Of a stretch of DNA of 29,150 nucleotides, positions 28,500 to 29,150 are shown one piece after another (within the stretch, counting starts at the first letter, position 1; the number at the start of each line of letters is the position of its first letter). This DNA comes from Plakobranchus ocellatus (taxonomy: Eukaryota; Mollusca; Gastropoda; Plakobranchidae): NCBI GenBank assembly GCA_019648995.1, contig BLXT01000825.1, forward strand, positions 3,299,288 through 3,328,437, in the 5' to 3' direction. Position numbers and translations under genes: made by a program. The notes under the pieces are model-generated. The model worked only from the letters and a program-made list of their open reading frames with translations, ran no database searches and was not told where the DNA came from.

Positions 28500-28960
28500 T
28501 TCTAAAATCCAACGCTGGTGGAATGTAAGTGTCTGCCATATTATGCCTCTCTTGGGCGACGAGAAACAGCCATGCAGGATTCCCCATAGTGCTGTCCCTT
28601 TGCATACAGGTTGCCCATCAGAGCGGAAATGCTGCTGCATTCCCCCAGTCACTGGACAGGAGTGCCAACATCCTATGAGGATCACACCATCCTATGATGA
28701 TTGCCCAGCTCTTGTCGTACCTCCACTCCCAAGTGCGACCACAGGAGACTGCGCTTCTCACTGTCCGTCTCACATCTGTGTGGACTTCATGATGCCTCCC
28801 CAATCTCCACAAATCGCCTTGAGATGCTGGCATCCCTCTATCTCCGTAGAGCTTCTAGAAGTGCAGCTCTCGAGATACCATCGCCACAATGGAAGACTTC
28901 TTTTTTCTTTTTTGGCTGAAGTCGCAATCACGCCTTGTCTGGCTGGCTTTAAAAACAAAA
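28500..28960. other. GC-enriched stretch with overlapping ORFs, unidentified
   Basis: A plus ORF (28453-29076, 207 codons) and three minus ORFs (28494-28685, 28618-28833, 28770-28958) overlap over a stretch visibly richer in GC than its flanks. I recognise no domain in any of them. The minus-strand proteins (for example the segment near CSRTWEWRYDKSW, with many Trp and Cys) look about as plausible as the plus one. It is likely a fragment of a repeat or an old coding insertion. Confidence 0.35.
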
Positions 28961-29150
28961 CAAAGCTATCCTCTAGCCTTTATCTTAAAGTTTTTTTTTT
29001 TTCTGTTCGTAAAGTTTATTTAAAAAAAAAAATTCCTGCACCTATCCCACTTCTGACAGTGACACCAAAATTGTGAGGGATGCCGACAGGTTTAGGGACT
29101 GTTCAAATATAATCTTACACCTTTTTTTTTGGGGGGGGGGGGGGGGGGGG

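Larger units (their letters stand above)
24456..29150. other. Intergenic region downstream of PRCC
   Basis: No gene supported. It holds SINE copy 2, an N plus poly-C run (25211-25230), an orphan TIR ending at 25795, microsatellites at 27412-27444 and 27510-27550, an N gap at 28055-28057, a GC-enriched stretch at 28500-28960 and a 20-base terminal G run. A minus ORF at 27725-27994 has no recognisable domain. Confidence 0.55.

Overview
The window is eukaryotic. It is AT-rich and has GT-AG introns with polypyrimidine-AG acceptors, microsatellites, a tRNA-derived SINE, a LINE fragment and several TIR transposons. The abundant palindromic TCTAGATCTAGA-type words and the mix of RTE-like LINE, pogo, piggyBac and tRNA-SINE sequences suggest an invertebrate, most likely a gastropod mollusc. 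That placement is inference from general familiarity and was not tested. Poly-G runs at both ends and N bases beside poly-C runs suggest a short scaffold assembled through homopolymers.

One host gene is clear. It is a complete seven-exon, plus-strand orthologue of PRCC, the nuclear proline-rich/papillary renal cell carcinoma translocation-associated protein. The CDS runs from ATG 2421 to TAA 22177-22179, and the spliced coding length is 1521 nt (506 aa). All six introns have GT/AG ends, the reading frame stays open throughout, and the last two exons carry the diagnostic PRCC C-terminus. Intron 1 is phase 1; introns 2-6 are all phase 0.

The rest is mostly mobile-element sequence. Region by region: 1-2420 is 5' flank, with a 39-bp-period hairpin repeat (899-1100) and a block dense in AGATCTAGATCT words just upstream of the ATG. 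Intron 1 holds a 5' RTE-like LINE fragment (EN domain) split by an 837-bp TIR element with a 6-bp duplication, plus a small CAGAGATGGGCA-ended MITE. Intron 4 holds a dispersed repeat copy and a TA-flanked MITE. Intron 5 holds a tRNA-SINE with 14-bp TSDs. Intron 6 (7.9 kb) holds a 2.05-kb CAGGGTCCCC-ended element, a second dispersed repeat copy, a TTAA-flanked piggyBac-type MITE and a 1.24-kb pogo/Tigger remnant.

Immediately after the PRCC stop, in antisense, lies a decayed but near full-length piggyBac transposase (about 22340-24180). Its candidate TTAA end is only 18 bp beyond the stop codon, so the PRCC 3' UTR and its nearest AATAAA probably come from the transposon. 24456-29150 is intergenic, with a second SINE copy, microsatellites, an orphan TIR, a GC-enriched stretch with overlapping ORFs, and no supported gene.

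I see no prokaryotic-style system, CRISPR array, tRNA gene or rRNA. The most notable features are the transposon-derived 3' end of PRCC, the two TIR elements with apparent 6-bp TSDs, and the 39-bp palindromic repeat upstream.
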